64,000 bases of DNA from the NCBI RefSeq assembly GCF_035046505.1, contig NC_089830.1:21056379-21120378 (forward strand). The letters are read 5' to 3'. The DNA comes from Tiliqua scincoides (lineage: Eukaryota; Chordata; Lepidosauria; Squamata; Scincidae). Positions 1 to 11,479 of this stretch are shown one piece after another. The position numbers and the translations under genes were made by a program. Numbering within the stretch: the first letter of the stretch is position 1; each line of letters begins with the position of its first letter. The notes beneath the pieces were generated by a model. The model did not search any database and was not told the DNA's origin. It worked only from the letters and a program-made list of their open reading frames with translations.

Positions 1-23
1 CCCTCCATAAGTAGGATCTTGAA

Positions 24-110
24 CTGCAATCCTATACACACTTTTCTGGGAGAAACTCCATTGAATACAATATAATTTACCCCTGAGTTAGCATGCATAG
101 GACTGTGCTG
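24..110. repeat. Short palindromic MITE (GCAATCCTA family)
   Basis: A degenerate ~85-bp palindrome starts CTGCAATCCTA and ends near AGGACTGTGCTG. It is the first of about 16 units of this family in the window. Confidence 0.6.
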
Positions 111-280
111 TTAATGTACTGGGGTCAGGAGGCATTTTTTCCTCACAATTTTGCATTGGATTGATATATCAGGAACCTTCCTCTGAAAATCTGAATCGAA
201 TCTCCATTCAGCCATGAAGCTTCTTGGGTGCCCTTGGTCTCTCTCTCAGTGTCACCAAACTCACAGGGTTGTTGTAAGGA

Positions 281-715
281 CAAAAGAAGGGGAGGATACA
301 TATATGTTTATGTTTCACATTTTTATACCACCCTTCCTCCAAGGAGCTTAGGGTGATACACGGAGTTACTCCCCCCTTTATGTCTTCACAGCAACCCTGT
401 GAGGTAGGTGAGGCTGAGAGACACTGACTGGCCCAAGATCACCCAGAGAGCTTCATGGCTGAGCGGGGATTTGAACCTGGAGCTTCCAAGTCTAAGGGCA
501 CGATCCTAACCCCTTATGTCCATAAGGGCCATGCAGCTCTGAGGTAAGGGAATGAACATTCCCTTACTTTGAGGAGGCCTCAGTGAGTGACACCCAACTG
601 CAGGATGCAGCACACGTCCCATTGGCACCACTATGCCAGTGCTGGAAAGTACTGACATAAGGAGTTAGGATTGTGCCCTAAGTCCAATTCCTAAATCACT
701 ATACCATCCTGGCTC
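281..715 (-). repeat. tRNA-derived squamate SINE with L2-like tail, split by a MITE
   Basis: Read on the minus strand, the copy has a tRNA-like head with a B box (GGTTCAAATCCCC, near 465-480), the body GTGATCTTGGGCCAGTCAGT, and a 3' end with CTCCTTGGAGGAAGGGTGG. It is interrupted at 496-678 by a palindromic MITE. A further 3' tail of the same SINE family lies on the plus strand at about 725-800. Confidence 0.75.
496..678. mobile_element. Palindromic MITE, ~183 bp, TAA target duplication
   Basis: Termini are GGGCACGATCCTAACC and its near complement GTTAGGATTGTGCCC. TAA flanks both sides (493-495, 679-681). The host SINE reads continuously across the insertion, and an uninterrupted copy of the same site is at about 22230. 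TWA 3-bp duplications suggest PIF/Harbinger mobilisation (inference). Confidence 0.75.
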
Positions 716-1319
716 TCCACCACCCTGTACCACCATGTACACCACGACCATGCACACCACCCCGAGCCCCTTGGAAGAAGGATGGAATAAAACTGTAATA
801 AATAAAAACAAACTTGTTCCAGCATGAAATGTTGCATGTAAAAAAATGCAAATGCAGATTCCTGTTCAATATTTTCCAGCATCTTTAACTTTGGATACTG
901 TTGGGATGAGGGATTACGCCACCAGTGGTACCCGGCCAGGAATGGTAGAGTTCTGTGCTGTCCCCAGTCTCGTTAAGGATGGCAATGTGAAAGAGGACTT
1001 ATGTTTGCTATCGCCATCTGCTCCCCACTGCCTCCATAGAGGGCTTCCTGTTGAGCCCAGCGGATGATCAGGAGATTGTGGAAAGCAGCTGCAATGGCGG
1101 GTGACAAGTTTCCCAATGGGCCCAGGCTTTGGGGATAGTGATGGAGTGGAGCAGCAGAGGTGAGCCCTTGTTGCCTCAGGGGTTAGGTTGAGCAGGCATG
1201 GGTGGGGGGAGGACCACATGGTGATGGCCCCCAGCATGTACCTCACTAGGCCCGACCAGTAGAGCCACCCCAAATACTCATTCCATTTCACATTCCCTCT
1301 TTAAAAACAAGGTCATCAC

Positions 1320-1379
1320 CTTGGTGATGTTGGTCCGATATTTCAGCTCCAGTTCTTCCACCTCTAACTGGTGATCATC
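1320..1379 (-). CDS. ATP4A: ATP4A exon 3
   Basis: This 60-bp exon has an acceptor reading CTTTCAG and a donor GTGATG. It encodes DDHQLEVEELELKYRTNITK in phase 0. Exon 4 (GLSASLAAELL in mammals) is not in the window, so intron 3 exceeds 1.3 kb. Confidence 0.9.
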
Positions 1380-4300
1380 CTGAAAGGGAGAACAGACCCA
1401 AGGTAAAGAGCAGCTTTGGAGAAGACACAGCTCCCCTTCCTTGTGTGTAACTGTAGCCCGTATGACCTTCTGCACATCAATGCATGTGATACAGGAAAAG
1501 GAACACTGTCTAGAGGTCTTTCTGACCTGTATAATGACAGCTGTCAAGCTGCTGTGGAGCTGTTCGAATGGTGCAATCCCTATACATGCTTTCCTGAGAG
1601 TTAGCCCCACTGAACCCAATGGGACTGACTTCTGAGTAGACATGCCTAAGGTCCCACCATAAGCCCATTTAGGTCAGGCGTACAATCTTCCCTGCAAGAT
1701 CATGTTCAGGAGAAATCAGCTCTGCTAAGTTTCCAGCAGAAGCAGACTGTGTGCAGGGCTGATTGGCTAACTGTTGGGACATCACAGACCCACCCCACCT
1801 CCTTTTTTCCCCTAGGGCTGCTTGACTGTGCTTGCTAGTCCTGCCTCCAACTTCCAGATGTTAAAGGAAGAAGGAACACATTTGCTGTGTTTAGCAGAAG
1901 GTGTGAATTGGGCTGTATGCATATATTACTGTAAGCACTTATGCATGATTGGAAAGAACTATGCATAGGAAGCAAACAAGTCACATAAGAATACCGAATG
2001 TGTGTAGGCACCACACAGCACCAGGGACATTGCTCCTTTGAGTGAATGATTACTTAGCTCCTTTGAGAATATCCAAATAAGCCAAGTTGGGCTCCCGACT
2101 CACCACATCCATCTCTCTCTTCATACTTTCCAGCTTCTCCTTCTTCTTTTCCCCTTTGTTCTTCTTCTTCTTGATGGTCACATCCATGTCCCCACCCGAC
2201 CGCTTCTCCATCTCCACCGAGTACATGTCCTGGAACAAAAATAAAACCTTGGAAGGCTTCAGTCGGATCTCACTGGAGATCTTCAGGCAGAGGCTTGATA
2301 AGCCCTGGAGATGCTCTAGTTCTAGGAGGATCTCCTGCTACAGGCAGGGGGTTGGACTAGATGACCTCGTGGATCCCCTCCAACTCTATGATTCTATGAT
2401 TCAACAAAAACTTTCATTGGATGGTGTAGTGGAAATGCACAAGATCCCTGGGGGAGAGAGGGTGTGGTGTCAACACTGGCCCCTTGCTCTGGCAGGCAAG
2501 CATAGGGTTAACCCCAGGGTTCTAACTAGCAGTGGGTATGCTGTACAGCTGCAGCCACTAAAGGCAATCAGGTCATTAAGGGATAAAAGCAGCAAGCTGG
2601 AGCAACCCTAATTCTAAAGAAGGGAGAGTTTGGTGGGTGTAGAATGAAGGAGTTTGGAGGAGAGTGAACTAAACTGAGAGATTAATGGACTGAGGAACTA
2701 ATGAACTGGCTGATGGACTACTGGAGCTGCTGACTGAGGGATTAACTAACTAATAGACAGATGGGCAAATGAACTTTTAAGGATTGCTGGAGACACTGGA
2801 GATTGGTTTTTGGCTGCTACTCCCAAGGCCTGCTGAGGACCAAGTTGTTGCTGTGGTGACTGGAGAAGCTGCTGGCAGAAGAAGAGGAAGGAGGACCTCT
2901 GCAAGTTGTACAGGTGAGCTACCCTGGTGGTGGGGTCCAATGGTGCTGTAGTGCAGAACTAGGGCCATTGTTGGGGAGCTAATTGGCTTAAAGTGGGTGT
3001 AGGTTCTCTAGATGAAACTTCAACTGGAGAGTTGACAAAACAGCTGGCTTTCAATGATACCTGAGTACCTTTGTATATCCCACTGCAGGAACTGTTAAAC
3101 TATACCTAGGTATAAGTAATCATGCATCAAGTCAATGCAATTGCAACCTGTGTGCAGCATATACTGATTGTTGATCTGTTTAAAAAAAAAATGTACCCAG
3201 GTGCAGTAATTCACATAAGAATGTGTACCTGGGTAGAGGCAATGGGATTCAGGAATAGATGTGTGGCACCCGGGTACATCCTGAGAGTGAGTTCACCTGT
3301 TTACTGGTCAGTTATCAAATGTACTGTATAGTAATCAAGTGTAAAGACATGATGGAACGTACAGGCTTGTGTAAACCAGACCAGTGCAATTTAAAATTCT
3401 AAAACATAAATTTCTATTCCCCCAGCCATTGAAATTCCAATATGGGTCCCAGGGGTAAAATGTGGCATCAGAGGGCAACTCCTGTACGATCCTGTGAGGA
3501 TCAAACACATTGAACCTTCAATTTCATCCGTCAGGTGCCAGGCCTCGTGTCAACGCAAGGAGGATGCACCGCCCAGCAGGGGTAAGTGTGACCACCATGT
3601 GGTGGTGTGGCATCTGGGGGGTTGGGGGAGGGGGCAGGATCGGTGGAGCTGCGCTCCACTGTATCCTGCACTCTGTGTTGGGCCTTCTGGCCTAACACAG
3701 AGTCTTCTCAAGTCTGCACCAGCAAAAGAGCTGGCGCAGGCTTGAGAAGCCCCATTGCGGAACTTAAGGCTTTTCCAGGGGAGATCTTCAGGGTGACCAG
3801 ATGTCCTCTTTTTTTTTTAGCCTTGTATCCTGGAAAAGAATTTAAATGTCCTTCTTTTCTATGTGAGTGGGCCTGTGCAGGCAGCGCATAGCCTTCTTGG
3901 AATTAATAAATTATATGTAACATAGTCTTAAATTTAATAGTAATATGGTATTTAACCACATGAAATCAATATGTGAGTGTTTTTAGCTTTTATTTTATTA
4001 TGTCCTACATTTTTCTTAGATGTCCTACATTTTGGGCTGCCTTGTTCTTTTGTGGTTATAACATCTGGTCACCCTGAGTGGACAGTTTCTTTTCTTAGCA
4101 AAAATGTCCCCAAAAAATGATTTTCTCTGTAGCCGTGAGATCTAGAAAAATATTGTTTTTAAATCTGAAAGTGGAAATTCCCCGAATTTGGCTCTTCCTG
4201 TGGAGGTTCTGGTCCTAGTGCATTTGATGCTGTGCTATGTGATTGCCTGAAGATTTTTGTTTTTCCGGAGCACATGGTTCTGTTCTTTCACTAAGCAGAA

Positions 4301-5155
4301 TAATGAATGGAATTTGCTGTTTTGAGCATGAATGGAGTGGGTTGACTTCTCCAGGAAGCTGTGAAATCCACAACAGTAAAAAGAGCTTGGAGGATTCATA
4401 GATGGTTATGTTAGATGGGGGAAAGTCAGGAGCCAGTCCTCTGATTTTTTTTCCAGTTTACCCAGTATGCTTTTGCATATACACAGGGGGAAAAAAAGAA
4501 TCATGACTAAACTTTTGAATTAGCTGCTCCCCTCTAGCAGTTTTCATGCTGGCTGTTAAGGTGGTTTTTGCATTCCCCAATTGAAATGTCAAATCTAAGT
4601 TGCCTAAGATTGATTTATTTGATTTAAAGTTGGTTCAGCAAATCCAAGCTTTGTGTCATCTCCCAAACTAGCAAACAGAAAAACAGCATAGGAAAGGTGC
4701 AAAAGCATTTATTGACCTATTTGGCCATGGTAAGGATGTAAAACACAAAAGATTTTGCTTGTCCTCTGTTAGTATTGTAAACAGAAGATTCTCCCTGGCT
4801 GGACTGTGTGCTTGATTTTTTCCAAGTGGCACAGCTCCACTCCTGTCACATATTAATGACCTTGAGGCACGCAAAGCAACAGCAGAGATTTGTTAAGTAC
4901 ATGAGAATGCTCTCAGTTCCTCTCTGGGGTAGTTTTGCATGCAAGGTCAATGACCACTGTCTCCAAGAACCGGTATTCCTCTTAGAAGACTTCATGCTCA
5001 CATTGCATTTGATGCTCTAGCATCTGTTTAGTGTTAACCTGCTGCTCAAGGAACAAGGATGGGTACTGGGTGCAAAGTGGAGAATCCCTGAGCTTCCCTT
5101 TTTGACAGGGCATCAAGATGAAAACAGGAGAATCCTCACTTACCGCCTTCCCCAT
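1320..5155 (-). CDS. ATP4A: H+/K+-ATPase alpha subunit (ATP4A), coding exons 1-3, 5' part of gene
   Basis: This is the 5' end of the gastric proton pump catalytic subunit, a P2C-type ATPase of parietal-cell membranes that exchanges cytosolic H+ for K+. Three coding exons are visible on the minus strand: 5144-5155, 2104-2229 and 1320-1379. Exon 1 is 12 bp and encodes MGKA, as in mammalian ATP4A. Exon 2 encodes DMYSVEMEKRSGGDMDV followed by a lysine-rich stretch and EKLESMKREMDV, matching the ATP4A pattern YSVEL...GGDM...KEKLENMKKEME. Exon 3 is 60 bp (20 codons) and encodes DDHQLEVEELELKYRTNITK, matching the DHQLSVAELEQKYQTS region. All joins are phase 0 with canonical AG/GT sites, as expected of the Na,K/H,K-ATPase family. 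Only 66 residues of about 1030 are present; the membrane and catalytic domains lie beyond the left edge. ATP4A fits better than ATP12A or ATP1A because of the YSVE and GGDM motifs and the MGKA start. Confidence 0.9.
1571..1648. repeat. Short palindromic MITE
   Basis: A unit with GTGCAATCCCTATACATGC and ...TTCTGAGTAGACATGCCTA, lying in ATP4A intron 2. Confidence 0.6.
2104..2229 (-). CDS. ATP4A: ATP4A exon 2
   Basis: This 126-bp exon (42 codons, phase 0 at both ends) has an acceptor TTTGTTCCAG and a donor GTGAGT. It encodes the charged cytosolic N-terminal tail with two lysine clusters. Confidence 0.92.
2275..2403 (+). mobile_element. CR1 LINE 3' fragment (GATTCTATGATT tail)
   Basis: The sequence GGACTAGATGACCTCGTGG followed by tail repeats of ATTCTATG is the classic CR1 3' end. 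This subfamily differs from the TTCTTATG-tailed CR1 that dominates the window. It lies in ATP4A intron 1. Confidence 0.8.
3789..4076 (+). mobile_element. hAT-type nonautonomous element
   Basis: Terminal inverted repeats are CAGGGTGACCAGATGTCC and, at the other end, ACATCTGGTCACCCTG. It is AT-rich and has no ORF. No clear 8-bp duplication remains. It lies in ATP4A intron 1. Confidence 0.65.
5144..5155 (-). CDS. ATP4A: ATP4A exon 1 (start codon, MGKA)
   Basis: The ATG is followed by GGG AAG GCG and then a strong GTAAGTGAG donor. A four-codon first coding exon reading MGKA is diagnostic for ATP4A and is too short for automated ORF finding. The 5' UTR extends rightwards to about 5260. Confidence 0.9.
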
Positions 5156-5257
5156 CTTGATTCCTTGTGGCCTGGTTCCTCCTGAGGTCCACAAGACAGA
5201 CCCAGCTGGGTCTTGAGCCTCTGTTGCGGCTGCTGTTATCCACTGCAGTGCAGTTGA

Positions 5258-5414
5258 CCAAATAGTGGGCTTTCTCCTCTACCCCCTTTATAAATTCCTG
5301 TGGGTGTTGCCCTGCCTAGGACTGAAAGGTGGTTCCCAGTCCCCTGGCTGGGGGCCTTTGTGCCTGCTTCGTCACACACCAGGAGGTGACAGCCTTGCCA
5401 AGGAGAAGATAAGG
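5258..5414 (-). promoter_or_regulatory. ATP4A core promoter: TATA box and upstream GATA motif
   Basis: On the minus strand a TTTATAAA box lies at 5287-5294, predicting a start of transcription near 5258-5265 and a 5' UTR of about 105 nt. An AGATAAGG motif sits at 5407-5414, about 115 bp further upstream in a position-independent orientation. Parietal-cell H,K-ATPase promoters are known to use GATA4/6-type sites. The assignment of the motif to that role is inference. Confidence 0.6.
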
Positions 5415-6115
5415 CCAAAGCTTCACCTTGCAGCGACCCTTCCACCTTCTAAGGCTCTCCTCGTGGAGTGAACACATCCAAAGCAAAGACTGTGAGTATA
5501 TGTGAGACATGGTATAAAAGACATGGGCAAGTGCAAGGCTGCAGGAAAATGGAATGGACCCAGGATCCCAGGGAGAGCCCTCCTTCCTCAAGCTAAAGAT
5601 TCATTTGATCTAGCAACTGGCATCCTGTTTCTAGCAGTGGCCAAACAGATGCTATTGAGAAGTGAATGGGTTTCCATCATGGTGTTTCATTCATTTACAG
5701 GCTAAGTGAGCAAGATCTGGGGCTTGGAAGAGAAGTTATCATGCTGGCACCAGGCTTCTGGGGGCTGTGGGACTAAGCTCTACATTGGTCTTGCATGGCA
5801 CCTCCTGATCTTGCACTGGGTGCTGCTACCATAGGCACTTGGTGGGGGCTTCAGGGTCAGGTCACCCAAGAGGGCCCATGCCTTGACTCTGACCTTATGG
5901 CACTCGGGGAACAGGGAGTCACCCAATAACACGATTTGGCCAGAGACTGAAAAACCCATGGCCACAAGAAGTGGGGATGGCCACAAGTTTAGACGGCTTG
6001 AAAAGGACAGGAAGAGGTTTGTTATCTGCCTGGGAGGAACTGGCCAAGTGGATGGAGGGTAGTAAATTCATCTTTGAGGGAGGTGTTGTTGTCACTGGCA
6101 TTAAAGCAAGCAGTG
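5415..6115. other. Intergenic, no gene recognised
   Basis: This stretch lies upstream of ATP4A. I see short chance frames only. It may hold ATP4A regulatory sequence, but nothing specific can be defended. Confidence 0.5.
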
Positions 6116-6119
6116 GTTT

Positions 6120-6800
6120 GCCCCCTCCTGAATAAAGCCCTCTCTGGACCCCTCTATATTGGATAACTATTGGTCAGTCTCAAACCTTCCGTTTCTAGGC
6201 AAAGTGAGCAGATAGTGGCATCTCAGCTCCAGAGGATCCTGGATGAAGTGGATTATCTGGATCCCTTTCATTCGGGCTTCAGGCCTGGCTTTGGGACGGA
6301 GACAGCCTTGGTGGATGACCTGCGCCGAGGGCAGGATGGAGGAGTGCATCCTTGCTAGTCCGTTTGGACTTCTCAGCAGCTTTCGATACCATCGACCATG
6401 GTGTCCTTCTAGGGCAGTTCGCCAAGATGGGAATCAGGGACACTGTTTTGCAGTGGTTCGAGTCTTCTTGGTTGACACGTCCCAGATGGTGGTGGCACCT
6501 GCATTATGGAATTCTCTCACCTTTGAATTGAGGACAGCCTCCTCGCTATTAACTTTCTGGTAGGGCTTGAAGACTTTTTTATTTAGGAAAGCCTTTGAGA
6601 CCTTATAATGTCTGTCTTTACTAATCTATGTTTTTACTGTGCATTTTTATTGCTGACTGCTGTGTATTTTGTATTTTTCTAATTGTTTTTAAAATGTTTT
6701 TATCTGTATTTTAAATTGTATTTTAATGTACTGATTGCTAACTGCCTTGGGTGCCCTTTGGGGAGAAAGGCGGAGTATAAATCAAATAAATATATAAATT
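6120..6800 (+). mobile_element. L2 LINE, internally deleted, with 3' end
   Basis: The 5' part encodes RT fragments, including VSEQIVASQLQ and DPFHSGFRPGFGTETALV, with stops and shifts. After a deletion it continues with ALWNSLTFELRTASSLLTFW and GLKTFLFRKAFETL, the L2 C-terminus. The 3' UTR ends CTTTGGGGAGAAAGGCGGAG and an (AATA) tail. Confidence 0.85.
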
Positions 6801-7780
6801 ATTGGATATTTGTTCTGGATCCTTCAAGCCCAGAGCCAACAAGCCTGTAGGAATTGCCCAGGAAGACTCCTGGGTCACTTTCCCTGTTTCCACCTCCCTT
6901 CCCTGAGAGGACCTTGACAGGACCTTGCTGCAAAACGCCCCAGTGCTGGAGTTGGGACTGCCTCCGTCATGCCTGCAGACCTTTCAGATCCAGGCAACTC
7001 CGGCACAGGTTGCCCTTCCCTTTGCTTATCAACCAATAACCTTATAAAAATGAAGGAGAGATAAGGAAGGCAGAAGGATCAACACACAGGCCCAGGTGCC
7101 CTCCCCCCACCCCACTGCATCCTAGCCCAGCCATGCTTCAACAGCGATTGCAAAATATCCCATCCACTTGGGCGAGGTGTCAGCACACCTATGACGTAGA
7201 AGTATAATCAGTGGCTTGAATAAAGAACTACAAACAAGGTGCATTTCTAGTTTGCAAAGTGCATGGGACAGGGAAGAAGTTCTCCGTCATATTGACCCTT
7301 TCAAAATTTTACATTCCCCTGATTGGAGTTGACGCAGCTTATAAGATAACAGGCAGGCGATGGAAGGGCTTGTCAGGATGTATGATGTCAAGATGATGAT
7401 GGGATGTTGAACATGGGCAAAGAGGACTCCAGGCCAGGTGTGTTCGGAAAATACAAGATGTAAACAACTAGAATAGAGAACAAACTAGCATGGAGCTAGT
7501 TTGGTACAATGATAGACTTGGATTGAGTTTGAGATCTATGACACTGACAACTTTGTATTTAGGTGGGGTGCATTAGCTAAGTTCTGCCCCATGGATGTTG
7601 TCCTGTCTCTAGGCTGCCTCCCTCTCTCTTTTCCCTTGGCATGGGGCAGATGCTGCTGTAGGCCTGTAGTGGGAGCTCTGCCAAACAGCTGTGTATAAAC
7701 CTGTTTGATGACCAGCTTGTGTGTAGGACCTGAATTTGGTGGCTGAGGTTTAACAGATCATGGTGGGAGAATATTGTGGG
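6801..7780. other. Intergenic, nothing recognised
   Basis: No exon, RNA gene or clear repeat was recognised in this stretch. Confidence 0.4.
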
Positions 7781-7784
7781 TTAT

Positions 7785-8230
7785 ATTTGTATCTCACTCT
7801 TTCTTCAGGGGGCTCAGGGCTGAGATACAGGGTTCATCCTTTCCTGCTTTCATCTTTGTGATGGGGTAGGTGAGGCTACAACAATGATTTCAAACGTTTT
7901 TTCATCTCATGGTGCACTGATAAGGCACTAAACTTAGCAAGGCATATCATCAGTTTCTGGAAATGTGTCGGGCACGCCATGCTGCCGGCTGGAAGCTCTC
8001 ACCCCCCAGTGGCCCTACAACTACATGACTCTCCCCCAAACTCCTGTGGCACACCTGCGGACTATTCACAGCACACCAATGGCACACCACACTAGTTGAA
8101 AATCTCTGGGCTACAAGATGATGATTGACATGGGGGCTGTCAATGAATTTAGTGACTGGGTGGGGATTTGAGCATGGTTCACCCTACTCCTAATCTGATA
8201 TTCTAGTAACTGCCTAATCTGATATTAGCA
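7785..8230 (-). repeat. tRNA-derived SINE (L2-tailed), interrupted by a hAT element
   Basis: SINE pieces lie at about 7785-7881 and 8109-8230. They include TGGGGATTTGAGCATGG, a decayed B box read in reverse. The break is the hAT at 7882-8108. Confidence 0.55.
7882..8108 (+). mobile_element. hAT MITE with perfect 8-bp target duplication
   Basis: It begins CAATGATTTCAAACG and ends GTTGAAAATCTCTG (imperfect inverted ends). GGCTACAA is duplicated exactly at 7874-7881 and 8109-8116. It has no ORF. Confidence 0.85.
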
Positions 8231-8264
8231 ACTCCTAATCTGATATTCTAGCAACTGCAAAACT

Positions 8265-8486
8265 GAGTGATTTTGGTGTGCCGTGAATTTTGGTGTGCCG
8301 TGAAGCCTACAGGTGTGCTACAGAAATTTGGAGGTCATTTATTATTATTAGGGCCATTGGGGGATGTTAGCCCCCACCAGCAGCCTGGTGTGCCCTGGTA
8401 ATTATCAAACAGCTGATGGTGTGCCTTGACAATTTTAGCATCTTGTCAGTGTGCCCTGAGATGAAAAAGATTGAAAATCACTGAAC
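8265..8486 (-). mobile_element. hAT MITE relative, partial
   Basis: The right end, GATTGAAAATCACTG, and the body, TGGTGTGCC repeats, resemble the 7882-8108 element in the opposite sense. The left end is lost. Confidence 0.5.
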
Positions 8487-9454
8487 TACTCCCTCCCACT
8501 CTTCCATTGTTTGTCCCATGGAAATACCTTAGGATACCTTTTTTAGTATTACAAACGAACATAGGATGGATCTCCTTAACATTTAGTTTTGCTCATGACT
8601 TTGAGAGACACCTTATCATGAAGAGGAACTTGGAAGGGGTGGAGCATTAAAGCACTCTCACTGCCAGGAACTAACAGCTTGGAGAAGCAATGCATGTAAA
8701 AGGTTCAGCTTCTCAGATCTTGTCTCTGGGGAAACCCCCCAAAGAAGTTCTTTTATGCAAAGTGGGGCGTGAACAGGATTTAGTTTTCACTTCCTCATTA
8801 TCTGTGATTTGAACTGAAATTCTCTTTAGCTTTCTTAGACTGTGGTTCACCTTGCCTTAACCCACGTCTGTCCTGTAGGTCTACTGAGTTGCTTGCCTCA
8901 GGTAGAGAACTGGCATGGATACCCGCCTCTATCTGTCCCCCCACCTAACTTCATTTTTCCTCAACTTTCCACTGCATGGATTCAAAAAGGAAGAAGGAAA
9001 TGGAGCAGAGGAGGAAACACGGAGAAGGGGGAGAATAGTGGGCTAGAGCATGATTGTTAAAGTCATTTCACAGAGTGGACCAAAGTGTTCAAGTTTGGCT
9101 GAGCATTGGAAATGACAGCATTGGGCAGGAAGTGATGTCACTGAGCACAGGTCCACTTATTGAGAAAAAAATAGCCATCAGCTGCTCACAGTGGTGTGCA
9201 ACCACTCTAAGTGCCCCTGACTTGACACCCCCCAAAGGTGTGGTACCGAGGACCATGTAACCCCCAGCCCTGCCTTTGCTATGCCAGTGCCACATCCAGC
9301 CCGTGGGTTTTATGTTTGAACGCCTGGGCTAGAGCGTCAGAGATGCTCCAGCCTTCCACTCTCTTCCCCTCTACACTTCCTCTTTTGCTCTATGTAATTC
9401 AGGACTGGGAGGGATGGACTTCAGAACTTCTCACCATTTCAGAAATGGGTGGGG

Positions 9455-9916
9455 GTGGAGATATGATTGAGACGTATAAAGTTATGTGTCCAATGGACAG
9501 AGTGGATAGAGGAATGTTCTTTTCCCTCTCGCACAACATCAGAACCAGGAGACCTCCACTAAAATTGAGTGTCGGGAGAGTTAGAACAGACCAAAGGAAA
9601 TGTCTCTTTACCCAGCTTTGCATTAACCTGTGGAACTCCTTGCCACAGGATGTGGTGATGGCGCCTGGCCTAAATGCCTTTAAAAAGGGAATTGGACAAA
9701 TTTATGGAGGAAAAATCCATCACAAGTTACAAGCAGTGATGGGTATAAGCAACCTCCTGGCTCTAGAAGTAGGCTATGCCAGATGCAAGGGTGTGGCATC
9801 AGGTTACAGGTGTCTTGTTGTGTGCTCCCTGAAGTATCTGGCGGGCCACTGTGAGTTACATGAAACTGGATCAGACCTTGGCCTGATCCAGCAGGACTCT
9901 TATGTTCTTGTGACAC
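9455..9916 (+). mobile_element. CR1 LINE 3' fragment
   Basis: It encodes remnants of the CR1 RT C-terminus (DMIETYKVMCPMDRVDRGMF; RVRTDQRKCLFTQLCINLW) followed by the 3' UTR ending CAGCAGGACTCTTATGTTCT. Confidence 0.85.
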
Positions 9917-10494
9917 CTCTTTAAATGAATCAGTAGGTTTTTAAATGAGTGAATCAACTGGACTGAGTGACAACCTGTTCTAACCCTACTTCAGGCCTGC
10001 TGCACCTGAATACCTGGGCTGGCAAACATTGGAGAATGAAGTTTGTAAGGGAAATCTTTCTGGACTGGCTTAGAGGAGATCAACTGAAGCTAACTGAAGG
10101 GATAAGGACACTACTTCCTGCATGACTCACCCTCACTAACAAAACCACATTTGTATTGTCATGCTGTAAAACAGTATAACACACCCCTTAGCTGCTGAAT
10201 GTCATATCTTCAGGGCAGGGAGTAATGGAACTTTCCAACTTTATTTTGTTTCTTTTTAAAAAAATGATTATTTCTTTACTTTTTAAATCTAGTGTAGTGA
10301 GTGGGGCACAGGTGGTGGGGGGATAAATTCAAAAAATAAAGGGGAGCAGAGAAGAAAATGGACAGGTGAAGCCTAGGGAACAAATTCTGAAAAGAATGAC
10401 AGTTTATTGCTAACTAGGTCTACTCTGAGAAGGATCAGAGTCTACTTGTAAGCTAATTTTAGACTTATAAAGTCTACCATAAATTGTTAACTTA

Positions 10495-10585
10495 GACTGC
10501 AATCCTAAACACACTTTCTTGGGAGTAAACCCCATTGAATATAATGGGGACTTACTTCTGAGTAGACCGGCATAAGATTGGGCTG
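10495..10585. repeat. Short palindromic MITE flanked by TTA
   Basis: The arms meet around CCCATTGAATATAATGGGG. TTA precedes (10492-10494) and follows (10586-10588) the element, consistent with a TWA target duplication. Confidence 0.65.
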
Positions 10586-10660
10586 TTAGACTCTAAACCC
10601 AGCTCAGTTTGAACTCAAAGTAAAGTCATGATTAGTGTTTAAATTCAGTCCAGCCATAAA

Positions 10661-10839
10661 GTGCACAATCCTAACCCATTTTCCAGCTCTGACATAAGGG
10701 CAATGCAGCTCCGAGGTAAGGGAACAAACATTGCCTTGCCTTGAGGAGGCCTCCATGATTGCGCCCCAACTGCAAGATGCAGCACATGCCCCACAGGCGC
10801 GGGTATGCCAGTGCTGGAAAGTTGGTTAGGATTGTGCCC
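10661..10839. mobile_element. Palindromic MITE, same family as 496-678
   Basis: Termini are GCACAATCCTAACCCATT and GTTGGTTAGGATTGTGCCC, and the interior is alignable with the 496-678 copy (GAGGTAAGGGAA, TTGAGGAGGCCTC). Confidence 0.7.
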
Positions 10840-10875
10840 AAAGTCAGTTCTAAGTAAGAGGGCATGGTTCTAGAG

Positions 10876-11162
10876 CAGTGGTTACCAAACTTATCCAAGT
10901 CACAGTGCCCTTCTTTTGCAACAGCCTCTTCTTCCTGGCTCTCCCGGGTGCCATCATCTTGGACCCTATGAGAACTTGCACAGTCCAAGATGATGGTGCC
11001 TACGAGAGCTGGAAAGATGGGTGCCAACATCTTGTCCATGCAAGGTCTTGCACAGTTGTCACATAAGATGGCAGCATCCAGGAGAGCAGGAAGAAGAGGC
11101 CAGCAGGGATGTCCCACAGCACCCCTGTGAGTTTGCTGAATTTCACAGTTTGGGAACCACTG
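10876..11162 (+). mobile_element. hAT-type nonautonomous element
   Basis: Ends CAGTGGTTACCAAACTT and CACAGTTTGGGAACCACTG are inverted repeats typical of hAT families. Confidence 0.6.
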
Positions 11163-11234
11163 AGGAAGGATAAATTCCCAGCCAGCTAACACAGAGCTGT
11201 TGCAGTTTCTTCAGCTATAACTACCACCTATTGT

Positions 11235-11300
11235 CATAAGAACAGCCCCACTGGATCAGGCCATAGGCACATCTAGTCTAGCTTCCTGTATCTCATAGCT
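11235..11300 (-). mobile_element. CR1 3' tail fragment
   Basis: This is the reverse of the CR1 end (CATAAGAACAGCCCCACTGG...), about 65 bp only. Confidence 0.75.
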
Positions 11301-11479
11301 TAGCACCTCCATCCACGTTTCCTCTCTGGCCTCCTCATCTTTTTTTCTGATCTAGGAGTGGAAGGAGGAGCAGTGAAGGCAGTAGACTAACAGAGATGGG
11401 CACCCCTCACCAATCTGTTGCCTGAGGCAAGTGCTTCAGTTGGCCTCCAGGATGGGCTGGATCAAGGAGAAAATAATAG

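Noticed and set aside
1320-2229. Na+/K+-ATPase alpha (ATP1A) or ATP12A instead of ATP4A
   Set aside because: MGKA, YSVE and GGDM match ATP4A; ATP1A N-termini and ATP12A read differently.
2087-2611. Plus-strand 174-codon frame as a gene
   Set aside because: It is antisense to ATP4A exon 2 and runs into a CR1 tail; composition is CT-rich by chance.
9238-9924. 228-codon plus-strand frame as a host gene
   Set aside because: The readable part is the degenerate CR1 RT C-terminus and 3' UTR.
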